Shown one piece after another: positions 34,981 to 44,307 of a stretch of 64,000 nt of DNA; within the stretch, counting starts at the first letter, position 1, and each line of letters begins with the position of its first letter. Below the pieces are notes generated by a model. The model did not search any database and was not told where the DNA came from. It saw nothing but the letters and a program-made list of their open reading frames with translations. A program made the position numbers and the translations under genes. The stretch is taken from contig CAWDLR010000002.1 in assembly GCA_963803125.1 (NCBI GenBank), positions 868,001 to 932,000 on the forward strand. Direction: 5' to 3'. This stretch comes from G963675935 sp963803125. Lineage in GTDB: Bacteria > Planctomycetota > Planctomycetia > Pirellulales > Thermoguttaceae.

Positions 34981-35346
34981 TGCCAAACATTTCACTCCGC
35001 CGGCTCCACTGGCGACGGTGACCGTCCGCACTCGCGATCGTACCAGAACGATCTCGGACGTGCCCATGCAGATCGACTCGGTGCAGATGGCACCTTGATC
35101 CCGCAGACCTGCGCGGACCGTCTTGGCCTACAGAGCAAACTGCAGGAGGACTATCTCTTCGTAGGTTTTAACGGTAGCACCAGCCCCGCTAAAGTCGTTG
35201 ACGCGGAAGTGCTCTTCCTGGGACGCACTTTTCGCGGGGAATTTGGCGTTACGGACCACGAGGTCGGCATCTTGGGTAGAAATGTGCTCAATCGTCTGTG
35301 CATTGTACTGGATGGGCCGCGGCTGAGCTGGCGAGAAGGGCCATAG
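34967..35346 (+). CDS. Retropepsin-like aspartyl protease-fold protein (frameshift near 35076)
   Basis: Two frames give a protein of about 126 residues: MPAYDAKHFTPPAPLATVTV through VPMQIDS, and then, after restoring one G, the active-site-like sequence QIDSGADGTLIPQTCADRLG. The rest reads FVGFNGSTSPAKVV and VGILGRNVLNRLCIVLDG, which is the usual retropepsin-like order (DSG, flap, and ILGRDxL). Without the extra G the first frame stops at 35098. Single-domain proteins of this kind occur next to small antitoxin-like genes; their substrates are unknown. The start overlaps the preceding gene. Confidence 0.65.
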
Positions 35347-35356
35347 CGATCGCGCC

Positions 35357-36253
35357 ATGTCCACCGCCGAGAAATACCTGAAGCCCGAAGTGATCCGCCA
35401 GATCAAGCGGCTGGACCTGCGCGCGCAGTTTATCGTGAAAGGCTTCTTGCAGGGCTTGCACGCCAGCCCGTTCCACGGCTTTTCGGTCGAGTTCAGCGAA
35501 CACCGCAAGTACACGCCCGGCGATGATCCGAAGGACATCGATTGGCTGGTGTATGCGAAGACGGACAAGTACTACGTCAAGAAGTTCGAGGCCGAAACAA
35601 ACATTACCGGCTATCTGGTGATGGATTTGAGCCGCTCAATGGGCTACACCTATCGGCAGGAGATGACGAAGTTCGACTATTCGATTTGCCTGGCGGCGGC
35701 ACTGTGTTATCTGATGATTCAGCAGCAAGACCCGGTGGGGCTGCTGACTTTTGATGAGAAAATCCGCCAGAGCCTGCGGCCGAAGGCGCGGCGGAGCCAC
35801 TTGGGCGACGTGCTCTCGCTTTTGGCGAATCTCAAGCCCGAGGGGGAGACGAATATCGCCCACAGTCTGGTGCAGGTGGCGGCGATGTTGCGGCATGCCA
35901 GTTTGGTGATGGTCTTCTCCGATTTCCTGGCCGATCCCGACCCGATCATGGAATCGCTCTACCGCCTGCGGCACGGCGGGCATGACATCATCCTCTTTCA
36001 CGTCCTCGACGAGGCCGAGGTGCAATTCCCCTTCTCGGGCATGGTCGAGTTAGAGGAGCCGGAGACCGGCCAGCGGCTGGCGATCGACGCCGACGGCTTC
36101 CGCCGCGTCTATCTCGACGAGGTCGAAGCCTTCCGCGACCGCTACCGCCGCGAGTGTTTTCAGGCCGGGATCGATTACGTGCCGTTGGACACCAGCATGA
36201 GATTCGATCGGGCGCTGGCGGAGTATTTGATGCGCAGGAGTGAACGTGGATAG
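35357..36253 (+). CDS. DUF58-domain protein
   Basis: A 298-residue cytosolic protein of the DUF58 family. The signature YTPGDDPKDIDWLVYAKTDK and the VWA-like MIDAS start VMDLSRSMGY are intact; LVMVFSDFLADPD is the next conserved strand. DUF58 proteins are partners of MoxR ATPases and VWA/BatA membrane proteins, and this order is found here apart from the inserted island. ATG 35357 follows the retropepsin-like stop by 10 bases. The exact function of the system is unknown. Confidence 0.9.
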   Translation: MSTAEKYLKPEVIRQIKRLDLRAQFIVKGFLQGLHASPFHGFSVEFSEHRKYTPGDDPKDIDWLVYAKTDKYYVKKFEAETNITGYLVMDLSRSMGYTYRQEMTKFDYSICLAAALCYLMIQQQDPVGLLTFDEKIRQSLRPKARRSHLGDVLSLLANLKPEGETNIAHSLVQVAAMLRHASLVMVFSDFLADPDPIMESLYRLRHGGHDIILFHVLDEAEVQFPFSGMVELEEPETGQRLAIDADGFRRVYLDEVEAFRDRYRRECFQAGIDYVPLDTSMRFDRALAEYLMRRSERG

Positions 36254-36287
36254 GGAGACCGCAAGCCAGGTACGGTAAAGAATGTTA

Positions 36288-36406
36288 GAATGCAAAATGA
36301 AAAGTGCAAAATGCAAAATGCAAAATGAAGGTCATGCAACGGGCGATGATGCCCGCGTCCAGCGGCCATTTTGCACTTTGCACTTTGCATTTTGCATTTT
36401 GCATTC
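36288..36406. repeat. Low-complexity GCAAAATG inverted repeat
   Basis: Tandem AATGCAAAATG units (36288-36330) are followed by their inverse (CATTTTGCATTTTGCATTC, 36368-36406), forming a long hairpin between DUF58 and the BatA-like gene. Confidence 0.85.
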
Positions 36407-36442
36407 AGTGGTTTGGAGCGTCGCGCGCGAATTTGCCTCGTC

Positions 36443-38611
36443 ATGACCTTCGTCAACCTCTCACTTCTGGCCGGAACGGCGCTCGTGGCGGTGCCGATTG
36501 TGCTGCACCTGATCATGCGCCGCAAGCCGACGCTGCTGGAGTTTCCGGCGCTGCGGTTCATCCAGCAGCGTGCGGACATGAACCGGCGGCGGCTGCGGCT
36601 GCGGCATCTGCTGCTGTTGCTGTTGCGGGCGGGAATGATTGCGCTGTTGGCTTTCGCACTGGCGCGGCCGAGCGTCAAGTTCGGCGCCTCCGCCGGCAGC
36701 CAGGAGGCCCCCGTCGCGGCGGCGCTGGTCTTCAACGTCGCCCCGCGGATGGAATACCGCCACGAAAACAAGACGCGGATCGAGGTTGCGCGAGAGCTGG
36801 GGCAGTGGTTGTTGGCGCAACTGCCCGAGCAGAGTGAAATCGCCGTAATCGACACGCAAATCGGATCGGGCGGGATGTTTTTGCCCGACCGCGGCGCGGC
36901 CAAGGACCGCATCGCCCATCTGCTGAGTATCGGCAACTCCCAGCCGCTGACCGCCGCGATCGACGCCGCCGCCAAACTCTTGCAGGAGCCCAGCCTGGAG
37001 AAGAAGGGCATCTCGCGAAGGGAAATCTACGTCTTCACCGATCTCTCGCGCGGGGCCTGGCCGCAGGAACACGCCGCGCGGCTCCAGCAGCAATTGGCCG
37101 AACTGGGCGGCGTGGGAATCTACGTGATCGACGTCGGTGTGGCCAAGCCGATCGACTACGGCCTGAGCGAAGTCCGTCTCTCCGGCGAAGTTGTTCCGAA
37201 GCGCAGCACGCTTTCCGTCGAGGCCTCGCTCTCTTGCGTCGGCACGGCGGGCGCCCGCTCCCTCGAATTGCAGATGCAAGACGCCGACGGCAAACTGCAA
37301 AGCGGCGGAGTGCAGAGCGTCGAGGCAGCCCCCGGCGAGCTGCGGCCGGTCAAGTTCCACGTCGGCGAGCTGACGCCCGGCACCCATCAGGGCTTGGTGC
37401 GAATCGTCGGGCAAGATGGATTGGCCGCCGACGATAGCCGCTATTTCACCGTCGAGGTCAAGCCGGCGTGGCACGTGCTCTTGGCGGCGCCGAGGACGGC
37501 GAGATCCAGCGAGGACTATGCCACGTATCTCTCCCAGGCGCTCGCCCCGGAGGACTATCGCAAGCGCGGCCAGGCGCGGTTCGATTGCGACGTCTGCGAT
37601 CTGGCCGACCTGCCGAAGCGGCAGCTTGGCAAATACGCCGCCGTGTTCCTGTTGGATCCGACGCCGCTCGAGCCGGCCACTTGGCAGAAGCTGGCCGGCT
37701 ACGCGGCCGCGGGGCACGGCGTGGCGATCTTCCTCGGGCGAAACGCCTCGCCCGCCGATTCGTTCAACGAACCCGAGGCGCAGGCGCTCTTGCCGGGCAA
37801 GCTGGTGCGAATCGTGCGAGCGGCGGGCGACGATTTGTGCCTGGCCCCCCGCGATTTTCAACACCCGGTCCTCGCCGCCTTTCGCACCCAGGCCAGCATG
37901 ATCCCCTGGGACGCTTTTCCGGTGTTCCACTATTGGGAGCTTGGTCCGCTGGCAAAGGGCGTCGGCATCGTGGCGCCGTACAGCGATGGAAACCCGGCGC
38001 TCGTCGAACGTCCCGTGGGCAAAGGGCGGGTGCTGACGATGACCACGCCCGTCTCCGACCACTCCGGTCGCGACCCGTGGAATCTGCTGCCGATCGGCGC
38101 GCTGGGCGTCAAGGTCTGGCCCTTTGTGGCGCTCGCCGATGGGATGGCGACGTACCTGGTGGGCAGCAGCGGCGAGCAGTTGAACTACCTGGCGGGCCAG
38201 ACGGCCGTCGTGCGGCTCGACGCCGCCCGGCAGCGCCGCGGCTATCTGCTGTTCACGCCGGACGGACGGAGTTCTTCCTACTCGGCCAACGCGAACGATC
38301 GCGAACTGCCGATCACCGCGACCGATCAAGTCGGCAACTATCGGTTGAAAGCGGGCGGGCAGGAGGGGGTCAACCTCGGCTTCAGCGTCAACTACGCCGC
38401 GGACCAGACGCGGCTCGACCGGCTCAGCGATCAGGAGTTGGCGGCGATCTTCGGCCCGCTCAAATTCCAGCTCGCCCACACCCGCGAGCAGATCGACCGC
38501 GACGTGAGCGCCGGCCGGGTCGGCCGCGAGCTTTATCCGCCGCTGGTGCTGATGTTGGCGGTCGTGCTGGCGTTGGAGATGTTCGTGGCGAATCGGTTTT
38601 ATAAGGAATAG
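36443..38611 (+). CDS. BatA-like membrane protein with VWA-type region
   Basis: A 722-residue membrane protein. The N-terminus is the aerotolerance-regulator/BatA domain: TFVNLSLLAGTALVAVPIVL, LHLIMRRKPTLLEFPALRFI, then a second helix LRHLLLLLLRAGMIALLAFA. A VWA-like region follows but with a weak metal site (FNVAPRMEY), and a C-terminal helix (YPPLVLMLAVVLALEMFV) anchors the end. It is the third gene of the MoxR/DUF58/BatA/VWA set. ATG 36443 is chosen because the conserved helix begins there; upstream codons come from the GCAAAATG repeat. Confidence 0.82.
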   Translation: MTFVNLSLLAGTALVAVPIVLHLIMRRKPTLLEFPALRFIQQRADMNRRRLRLRHLLLLLLRAGMIALLAFALARPSVKFGASAGSQEAPVAAALVFNVAPRMEYRHENKTRIEVARELGQWLLAQLPEQSEIAVIDTQIGSGGMFLPDRGAAKDRIAHLLSIGNSQPLTAAIDAAAKLLQEPSLEKKGISRREIYVFTDLSRGAWPQEHAARLQQQLAELGGVGIYVIDVGVAKPIDYGLSEVRLSGEVVPKRSTLSVEASLSCVGTAGARSLELQMQDADGKLQSGGVQSVEAAPGELRPVKFHVGELTPGTHQGLVRIVGQDGLAADDSRYFTVEVKPAWHVLLAAPRTARSSEDYATYLSQALAPEDYRKRGQARFDCDVCDLADLPKRQLGKYAAVFLLDPTPLEPATWQKLAGYAAAGHGVAIFLGRNASPADSFNEPEAQALLPGKLVRIVRAAGDDLCLAPRDFQHPVLAAFRTQASMIPWDAFPVFHYWELGPLAKGVGIVAPYSDGNPALVERPVGKGRVLTMTTPVSDHSGRDPWNLLPIGALGVKVWPFVALADGMATYLVGSSGEQLNYLAGQTAVVRLDAARQRRGYLLFTPDGRSSSYSANANDRELPITATDQVGNYRLKAGGQEGVNLGFSVNYAADQTRLDRLSDQELAAIFGPLKFQLAHTREQIDRDVSAGRVGRELYPPLVLMLAVVLALEMFVANRFYKE

Positions 38612-38626
38612 GAGGGGACAGTTATC

Positions 38627-38741
38627 TTGAGGCGCAAATTGGCACCTCAAGTTTGGAACTCGCGAACCGTTCAAGGTCACAAGTTGTGACCTTGAACTGT
38701 CGCACGCTAGAAGCGTTTGAGATCACAGATTGTGATCTCAA
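38627..38741. promoter_or_regulatory. Three operator-like dyads upstream of the ORF6N gene
   Basis: Dyad 1 (38627-38650) is imperfect: TTGAGGCGC...ACCTCAA. Dyad 2 (38669-38697) is a perfect 29-base palindrome with arms GTTCAAGGTCACAA. Dyad 3 (38717-38741) has 11-base arms, TTGAGATCACA. A fourth copy lies inside the gene at 39061-39085 (arms CTAAGATCACAA). Spacing between dyads is about 20 bases. They could be binding sites for the ORF6N product or a neighbouring regulator. Confidence 0.6.
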
Positions 38742-38812
38742 CATCCGACCGGCGATGATGCATTCGTTTGACGAGTGGTGTCAGTCGATGATGTAGCCAT
38801 TTGAGGTACAAG

Positions 38813-39378
38813 ATGTCAAATACTCATTCCCTGATTCCGGCGGAGCGAATCGAGCGATCAATTCTGCTGATTCGTGGCCAGAAAGTGATGCTAAGCCATG
38901 ATTTGGCATCGCTTTACGACGTGGCGCCGCGTGTTCTGCTTCAAGCGGCAAAACGCAACAAGGAGCGTTTCCCGGAAGACTTCATGTTTCAACTCACTTG
39001 GGAGGAAGTTGACCTGTTGGCGTCGCAGGCAGCGACGCCAGGATTTCACCCCCAAAGGCACTAAGATCACAAATTGTGATCTTAGAACCGGGAAAGCACC
39101 TCAGATACCGCCCTTACGCCTTCACCGAACAGGGGGTGGCCATGCTTTCCAGCGTGCTGCGGAGTCCGCGGGCGGTGGCGGTGAACATCGAAATCATGCG
39201 GGCGTTCGTGCGGCTGCGGCAGTTGCTGCTCTCCCATGCGGACCTTGCCCGAAAGGTCAATGCGTTGGAAAAGAAGTACGATAGTCAGTTCAAGGTCGTT
39301 TTCGACGCCCTGCGGCAGTTGATGCAGCCGCCCGAGGACAAGCCGAAACGGCCGATCGGATTTCATACAAAACAGTAA
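38813..39378 (+). CDS. ORF6N-domain (KilA-N-related) DNA-binding protein, frameshift near 39050
   Basis: About 188 residues in two frames. The first gives IPAERIERSILLIRGQKVML, YDVAPRVLLQAAKRNKERFP and EDFMFQLTWEEVDLL, the ORF6N domain. The second continues LRSQIVILEPGKHLRYRPYA then FTEQGVAMLSSVLRSPRAVA and the helical tail. Adding one C to the CCCCC run near 39050 joins them (FHPPKALRSQIVIL). ORF6N proteins are phage-type antirepressors or regulators also common as solo chromosomal genes. ATG 38813 has GAGG about 8 bases upstream. It sits inside the BatA/VWA operon, so it is probably an insertion. Confidence 0.75.
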
Positions 39379-39463
39379 AAGCAGGTTATTGGACGAGCCG
39401 GTGGGCAGTGAGCTGCCCACCCCTCGATGGACGCCGCGTGACCCCTGACCCCTGACCCCTTCC

Positions 39464-41721
39464 ATGTTCCGCCTCTTTTTCTACCCACTGTTCGACAGCT
39501 ACCTGCTGGTGGCGGCGGTCGCACTCTTGCTGGCGGGACTGATGTGGTTCGGGCCGAGCCGCGAGAAGATCGGCCGCGGCCGTCGGCTGCTGATCGCCCT
39601 GTTGCGGGCGGTGGTGATCGTGCTCCTGTTGTTGCTCATGCTGCGGCCGACGCTGGTCTATACGCACACCGAGAAGCAGTCCGCGGAACTGGTGATCCTG
39701 GTCGATCAGTCGCGAAGCATGACTGTGCCCGACGCGGTGGGCAACAAGACCCGCTGGGACGCCCTGCGCGGGCGCTCGATGCCTCGGCGTCGGCGTTGAC
39801 CAAACTTCAAGACCAGTTCGAGTTGAAGGCGTACGCCTTCGACGCCGACGTTCACGAAGTCCGCGCCGAGCGCGGCAAGCTGGCGTTGCCGGAGAAGCCC
39901 GAGGGCCGCGAGACCGCCATCGGCGCCGCGCTCGACGACGTGCTGCGGCGCGAGGCCGGCAGACGGCTCTTGGGCGTGGTGCTGCTGAGCGACGGGGCGC
40001 AGCGGGCCTACGCCCCGCGCGATCTGCCGCCGCAGATTGCCGTGATGCGGTTGGCACGGCTGGGATACTCGCTGTACACGCTCCCCTTCGGCCAATCCCG
40101 CGGGCTGGGCGAGGCCCGCGACCTGGCCGTCAAGGACCTCGTGGTCAGCCCCAGCGTCTTCGTCAAGAACGAACTGGCCATCAGCGGCAACGTCCGCGTC
40201 GACGGCTACGTCAACGTCGATATTCCCGTGCGCGTGCTCTTCGAGACTTCGCCCGGCAAAATGGAGGTCGTCGCCGAGCAGAAGATCCGCGCAGAGGCCG
40301 ACGGGCAACTCGTCCCGATCAAGCTCAGTTACATCCCCGAAGTGCCCGGCGAGCACAAGCTCACGCTCGAAGCTGTCCCCCAGCCCGGCGAACTGGTGAC
40401 GACCAACAACGATCTGAGCACCTTTGTCAACGTGCTCAAGGGCGGGCTGAACGTGTTGTATATCGAGGGGGCGCTGCGGATCGAGCAGAAGTTCATCCGC
40501 CGCGCGCTCGATTCGTCGCGCGACATCAAGGTCGATTACGTGCGGCTCGACCTGCGCGATCTGACCGCGCGGCCTGCCAACTTCGCCGATCGCTTCAAGC
40601 CGGGCAAGTACGATGCCTACATCCTCGGCGACGTCGATTCGTCGGCCTTCCAGGCGGGCGAGCTCGCCGATCTGGCCGAGTGCGTCAGCCGCGGGGCGGG
40701 GCTGATGATGCTCGGCGGATTTCAGACCTTCGGCCCGGGCGGTTACGGCGAAACCCCGCTGGCCAAGCTGCTGCCGGTCGGCATGGATCGGCTCGAACGT
40801 CAAGCCCCCGACGAGCCGCTGCGTGAAGACGTGCAATGGCCCGGCCCGCTGCGAATGCGGCCGACGAAGCTGGGGCTGATGCACTTCGCCCTGCGGCTGG
40901 CCGCCACGCCGGCCGAGAACGAGGCGCTCTGGTCGAAACTGCCCGAGCTCGACGGGGCCAACAAGTTCCACAAGCTCGCTCCCGGCGCCACCGTGCTGGC
41001 CGACGCCGGGTCGGAGCGGCCATTGCTGGTCGCCCAGGACTTCGGCGCCGGCCGCGTGCTGGCCTTTGCCGGCGATTCGACCTGGCGGTGGTGGATGGGC
41101 GGATTCGAGTCGGCCCACAAACGCTTCTGGCGGCAAATCGTGCTCTGGCTGGCGCGGAAGGATCAGACGCAGGAGGGGGCGGTCTCGATTCGCATGGCCC
41201 AGCGCCGTTTCATGCCCTCGCAGCCGGTGGAGTTTTTCGTCGGGGCCACCTCGCCCACCGGCGATCCGATCGCCGACGCCGAGTTCAAGGCCGAGGTGGT
41301 TCTGCCCGACGGCAAGACCCGCAAGCCGCTGTCGCTGGCCCGGGAGAGCGAACAGATGGTCGGCACGTTCGCCGATACGCAAACGGCCGGCGACTACGCC
41401 ATCGAGGTCACCGCCACGGTGAAGGACCAGCCGTTCGGCTCGGCCCGGGCGCGATTCCTGGTGAGCCATCAGGACCTGGAGCTCGACAACGCCTCGGCCG
41501 ACGCCGCCACGATGGGAGCATTGGCGGCGATGACCGGCGGCAAGTCGCTGGCCCCGGAGGAATTGCCCGAACTGATCCGCAGTCTCACCGAGCACACCGA
41601 GCAACTCGACGTGCAGCGCGAGACGAAGAAGACGTTCTGGGACACCTGGCCGTTCTTCCTCCTGCTCGTTGCCCTGCTGGGGGTGGAGTGGTATCTTAGA
41701 AAACGCTGGGGATTGGTATAG
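39464..41721 (+). CDS. Membrane VWA/GATase-like protein (frameshift near 39775)
   Basis: About 752 residues in two frames. The first starts MFRLFFYPLFDSYLLVAAVA with two N-terminal helices and the VWA metal-site start VILVDQSRSMTVPD. It stops after RWDALRGRSM, while the second frame continues RALDASASALTKLQDQFELK. One base added to GCGCGGGCGC restores it. The rest has VLLSDGAQRAYA, a GATase-like GKYDAYILGDVDSSAF and GLMMLGGFQTFGPGGY, and a C-terminal helix (WDTWPFFLLLVALLGVEWYL). It closes the MoxR/DUF58/BatA/VWA operon; such proteins are probably assembly or stress factors in the inner membrane. Confidence 0.8.
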
Positions 41722-42173
41722 TCGAAACGCACAAGCCAATAGCCGGGGCTAACGGCCCGCGGCATGCGCCTATCGCTGCCACCGGCTGCTCCCCTTCGGC
41801 TTTCATCACGAAAGCGCGAAAGGACGAGAACGCGAAAAGACGCCGGACAATGATCTAAGATTGAGTAATACGTCGGGCGAGTGAAGTAGTCGCTTGAGTG
41901 TAAGAAGGAAAAAGGGAAAAGCGGAAAAATGGGAATCATTGATAGGAGGTTTTTTTGCATTGATATCTTTCAACACGTCGTTCTTTCCCTTTTCCCTCTT
42001 TCCCCTTTTTTCTTCTTACACGGAACTTCATTCGGCTGAACAGTTGCAAGTTTGAGCGTGCCGTTTTCGTGCTTTCGCTCTTTCGTGCTTTCGTGATGAA
42101 AGAAACCACCGACCGCTGCGACATCTCAGCTTCCCTGCAACGTATCTCTCCATCTTCCAGGACTTCATTAGCC
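41722..42173. other. Intergenic region with nested low-complexity inverted repeats
   Basis: The outer arms are CATCACGAAAGCGCGAAAGG (from about 41803) and GCTTTCGTGCTTTCGTGATG-like text ending near 42105. The inner arms are GTAAGAAGGAAAAAGGGAAA (from 41899) and its inverse ending near 42019. No gene is supported. The promoter of the gene at 42174 should lie at the right edge. Confidence 0.7.
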
Positions 42174-44279
42174 ATGACGAGACGATCTCTCTCCGCCATC
42201 GTGTTTAGCGGCGCCTGCATTGTCGCCGCTCTGTCTGCAAGCCTATTTGCCGCTGAAAACAAGACTCCGTTTCGTCCGCCGGCGGTGCCGCTGGTGGTTC
42301 ACGACCCGTACTTCAGCATCTGGTCGTGCGCCGACAAGCTGACCGACGACTGGCCGCGGCACTGGACCGGCCGGATTAACGCGATGTGCAGCATGGTCCG
42401 CATCGACGGCAAGCCGTATCGCATCATGGGCCCGCAGCCCGCCGACGTGCCGGGTATGAAGCAGAAGGCCGTGGTCGTATTGCCGACTCGCACGCTCTAT
42501 CATTTTGAGGCTGACGGTGTACTGGTCGTACTCGAATTCATGGCGCCAACGTTGCCAGACGATCTCGATTTGCTGTGCAGACCGGTGACATATCTGAGAT
42601 GGTACTTCAAGTCCGTTGACGAGAAAGCGCATACCGTATCGGTGTATTACGATAACTCGGCAGAGGCGGTCGTCAACGAGACGACGCAGCAGGTCGTTTG
42701 GTCACGGCCGAAGGTGGAGGGACTGAGCGTGGTACGAATCGGCTCGAAGGATCAGGCCGTCCTGCAGAAGGCCGGCGACGACTTGCGGATCGACTGGGGG
42801 AATCTCTACGTTGCTGCGCCAAGAAGGGAGAATCCGTTGATGTGCGTTGCCGGCCACGAGACGTTGCGGCGAGCATTCGCCAGGAACGGCCGTTTGCCCG
42901 AGCCCGATGATGTTCGGATGCCGCGGGCTGCCAACGACGATTGGCCCGTCATCGCTTGTGCATTTGACCTGGGCGGAGCAGGTGGTGCGACATCGGGATA
43001 TCTGATGCTCACGTACGACGACGAATACTCGATCGAGTATCTTGGCACAAAACTGCGTCCATACTGGCGGCACAACGGCATGGATGCGGCAAAACTGCTG
43101 CAAACTTCCGACGAACAAGTGGGCGCGATATGGTCACGCTGCCACGCGTTTGATTATCGATTCAGGGCCGATCTGGAGTCCGTCGGCGGCGCCGATTACG
43201 CCCAATTCTGCGCCTTGGCCTATCGCCAGGCCATCGGCGCCCACAAGCTTGTCGCCGCGCCCGATGGCCGGCCGATGCTGTTTGGCAAGGAATGCTTTAG
43301 CAACGGCTGCATCGGCACGGTGGACGTGATCTATCCGGCCGCGCCGATCTTCATGCTGCTGAACAACGATCTGCTTAAGGCCCTGGTCAATCCGGTCTTC
43401 GACTACGCCGCCACGCCGCGGTGGAAGTTCCCCTTCGCACCGCACGACCTGGGCACCTACCCGAAGGCAAACGGCCAGGTCTACGGCGGCGGCGAACGGA
43501 CCGAGGAGAATCAGATGCCCGTCGAGGAATCGGGCAATATGCTCGTCATCGCGGCGGTGATCTCGCAGCTCGACGGCAACACGAAGTACGCCGAGAGGTA
43601 CTGGCCGCAACTGGAACGCTGGGCCGCCTTCCTCAAGGAAAAAGGCCTCGATCCGGCCAACCAACTCTGCACCGATGATTTCGCCGGCCACCTGGCCCAC
43701 AACGCCAACCTCTCGATCAAGGCGATCGTGGCCCTGGGGGCGTACGCGAAGATGTGCGACATGGCGGGCAAGAACGAGCAGGCGGCCGAGTATCGCCGCA
43801 CCGCCGAGAAGTTCGCCCGGCAGTGGGTCAAAATGGCCGACGACGGCGACCATTTCCGCCTGGCCTTCGATCGGCCCGGCACCTGGAGCCAGAAGTACAA
43901 TCTCGTTTGGGACAAACTGCTGGGCCTGCACCTCTTCCCGCCGGAAGTGGCCGCCAAGGAGATCGCCTTTTACAAGACGAAGCTGAACCGTTTCGGGCTG
44001 CCGCTCGATAATCGCGCCGGCTACACGAAGACCGATTGGGAAGTTTGGACGGCCACCTTGGCCGATTCGCGGGCCGATTTCGACGCGCTGATGCGGCCGG
44101 TCTACGATTTCGTCAGCCACACCCCGCAGCGCGTGCCGATGACCGACTGGTACCAGACCAAAGACGCGCGGATGGTCGGCTTTCAGGCCCGGCCGGTGAT
44201 CGGCGGTGTGTTCATCAAGATGCTCGCCGATCCGGCCGTGTGGAAGAAGTGGTCGCAGCCGAGCGAGCCGTCTCGCTAA
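42174..44279 (+). CDS. Exported glutaminase-A-like protein (DUF4965/DUF5127/DUF1793)
   Basis: A 701-residue secreted protein with a signal peptide (SAIVFSGACIVAALSASLFA). The opening FRPPAVPLVVHDPYFSIWSC and the mid-region YAQFCALAYRQAIGAHKLVA, then PMLFGKECFSNGCIGTVDVI and FPFAPHDLGTYPKANGQVYG, are characteristic of the fungal/bacterial glutaminase A family with an (alpha/alpha)6 C-terminal domain. Bacteroidetes and planctomycetes have many such proteins annotated only as DUF4965; a hydrolase role outside the cytoplasm is likely but glutaminase activity is not proven. ATG 42174 is set by the signal peptide. Confidence 0.82.
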   Translation: MTRRSLSAIVFSGACIVAALSASLFAAENKTPFRPPAVPLVVHDPYFSIWSCADKLTDDWPRHWTGRINAMCSMVRIDGKPYRIMGPQPADVPGMKQKAVVVLPTRTLYHFEADGVLVVLEFMAPTLPDDLDLLCRPVTYLRWYFKSVDEKAHTVSVYYDNSAEAVVNETTQQVVWSRPKVEGLSVVRIGSKDQAVLQKAGDDLRIDWGNLYVAAPRRENPLMCVAGHETLRRAFARNGRLPEPDDVRMPRAANDDWPVIACAFDLGGAGGATSGYLMLTYDDEYSIEYLGTKLRPYWRHNGMDAAKLLQTSDEQVGAIWSRCHAFDYRFRADLESVGGADYAQFCALAYRQAIGAHKLVAAPDGRPMLFGKECFSNGCIGTVDVIYPAAPIFMLLNNDLLKALVNPVFDYAATPRWKFPFAPHDLGTYPKANGQVYGGGERTEENQMPVEESGNMLVIAAVISQLDGNTKYAERYWPQLERWAAFLKEKGLDPANQLCTDDFAGHLAHNANLSIKAIVALGAYAKMCDMAGKNEQAAEYRRTAEKFARQWVKMADDGDHFRLAFDRPGTWSQKYNLVWDKLLGLHLFPPEVAAKEIAFYKTKLNRFGLPLDNRAGYTKTDWEVWTATLADSRADFDALMRPVYDFVSHTPQRVPMTDWYQTKDARMVGFQARPVIGGVFIKMLADPAVWKKWSQPSEPSR

Positions 44280-44307
44280 CGACCTGGCCGGCGCCGATGC
44301 TTCGTTT

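Noticed and set aside
36461..38680. 739-codon minus-strand open frame opposite the BatA-like gene
   Set aside because: Composition is rich in Arg, His, Gln and Leu from antisense reading. The plus strand has conserved BatA features.
39061..39085. Intragenic palindrome considered as the insertion that broke the ORF6N gene
   Set aside because: Read in the downstream frame the palindrome encodes the conserved RSQIVIL segment, so it is native coding sequence. The break is explained by one missing C about 12 bases before it.
39706..41739. 677-codon minus-strand open frame opposite the VWA gene
   Set aside because: Antisense shadow without domain matches; the sense frame is a recognisable membrane VWA protein.
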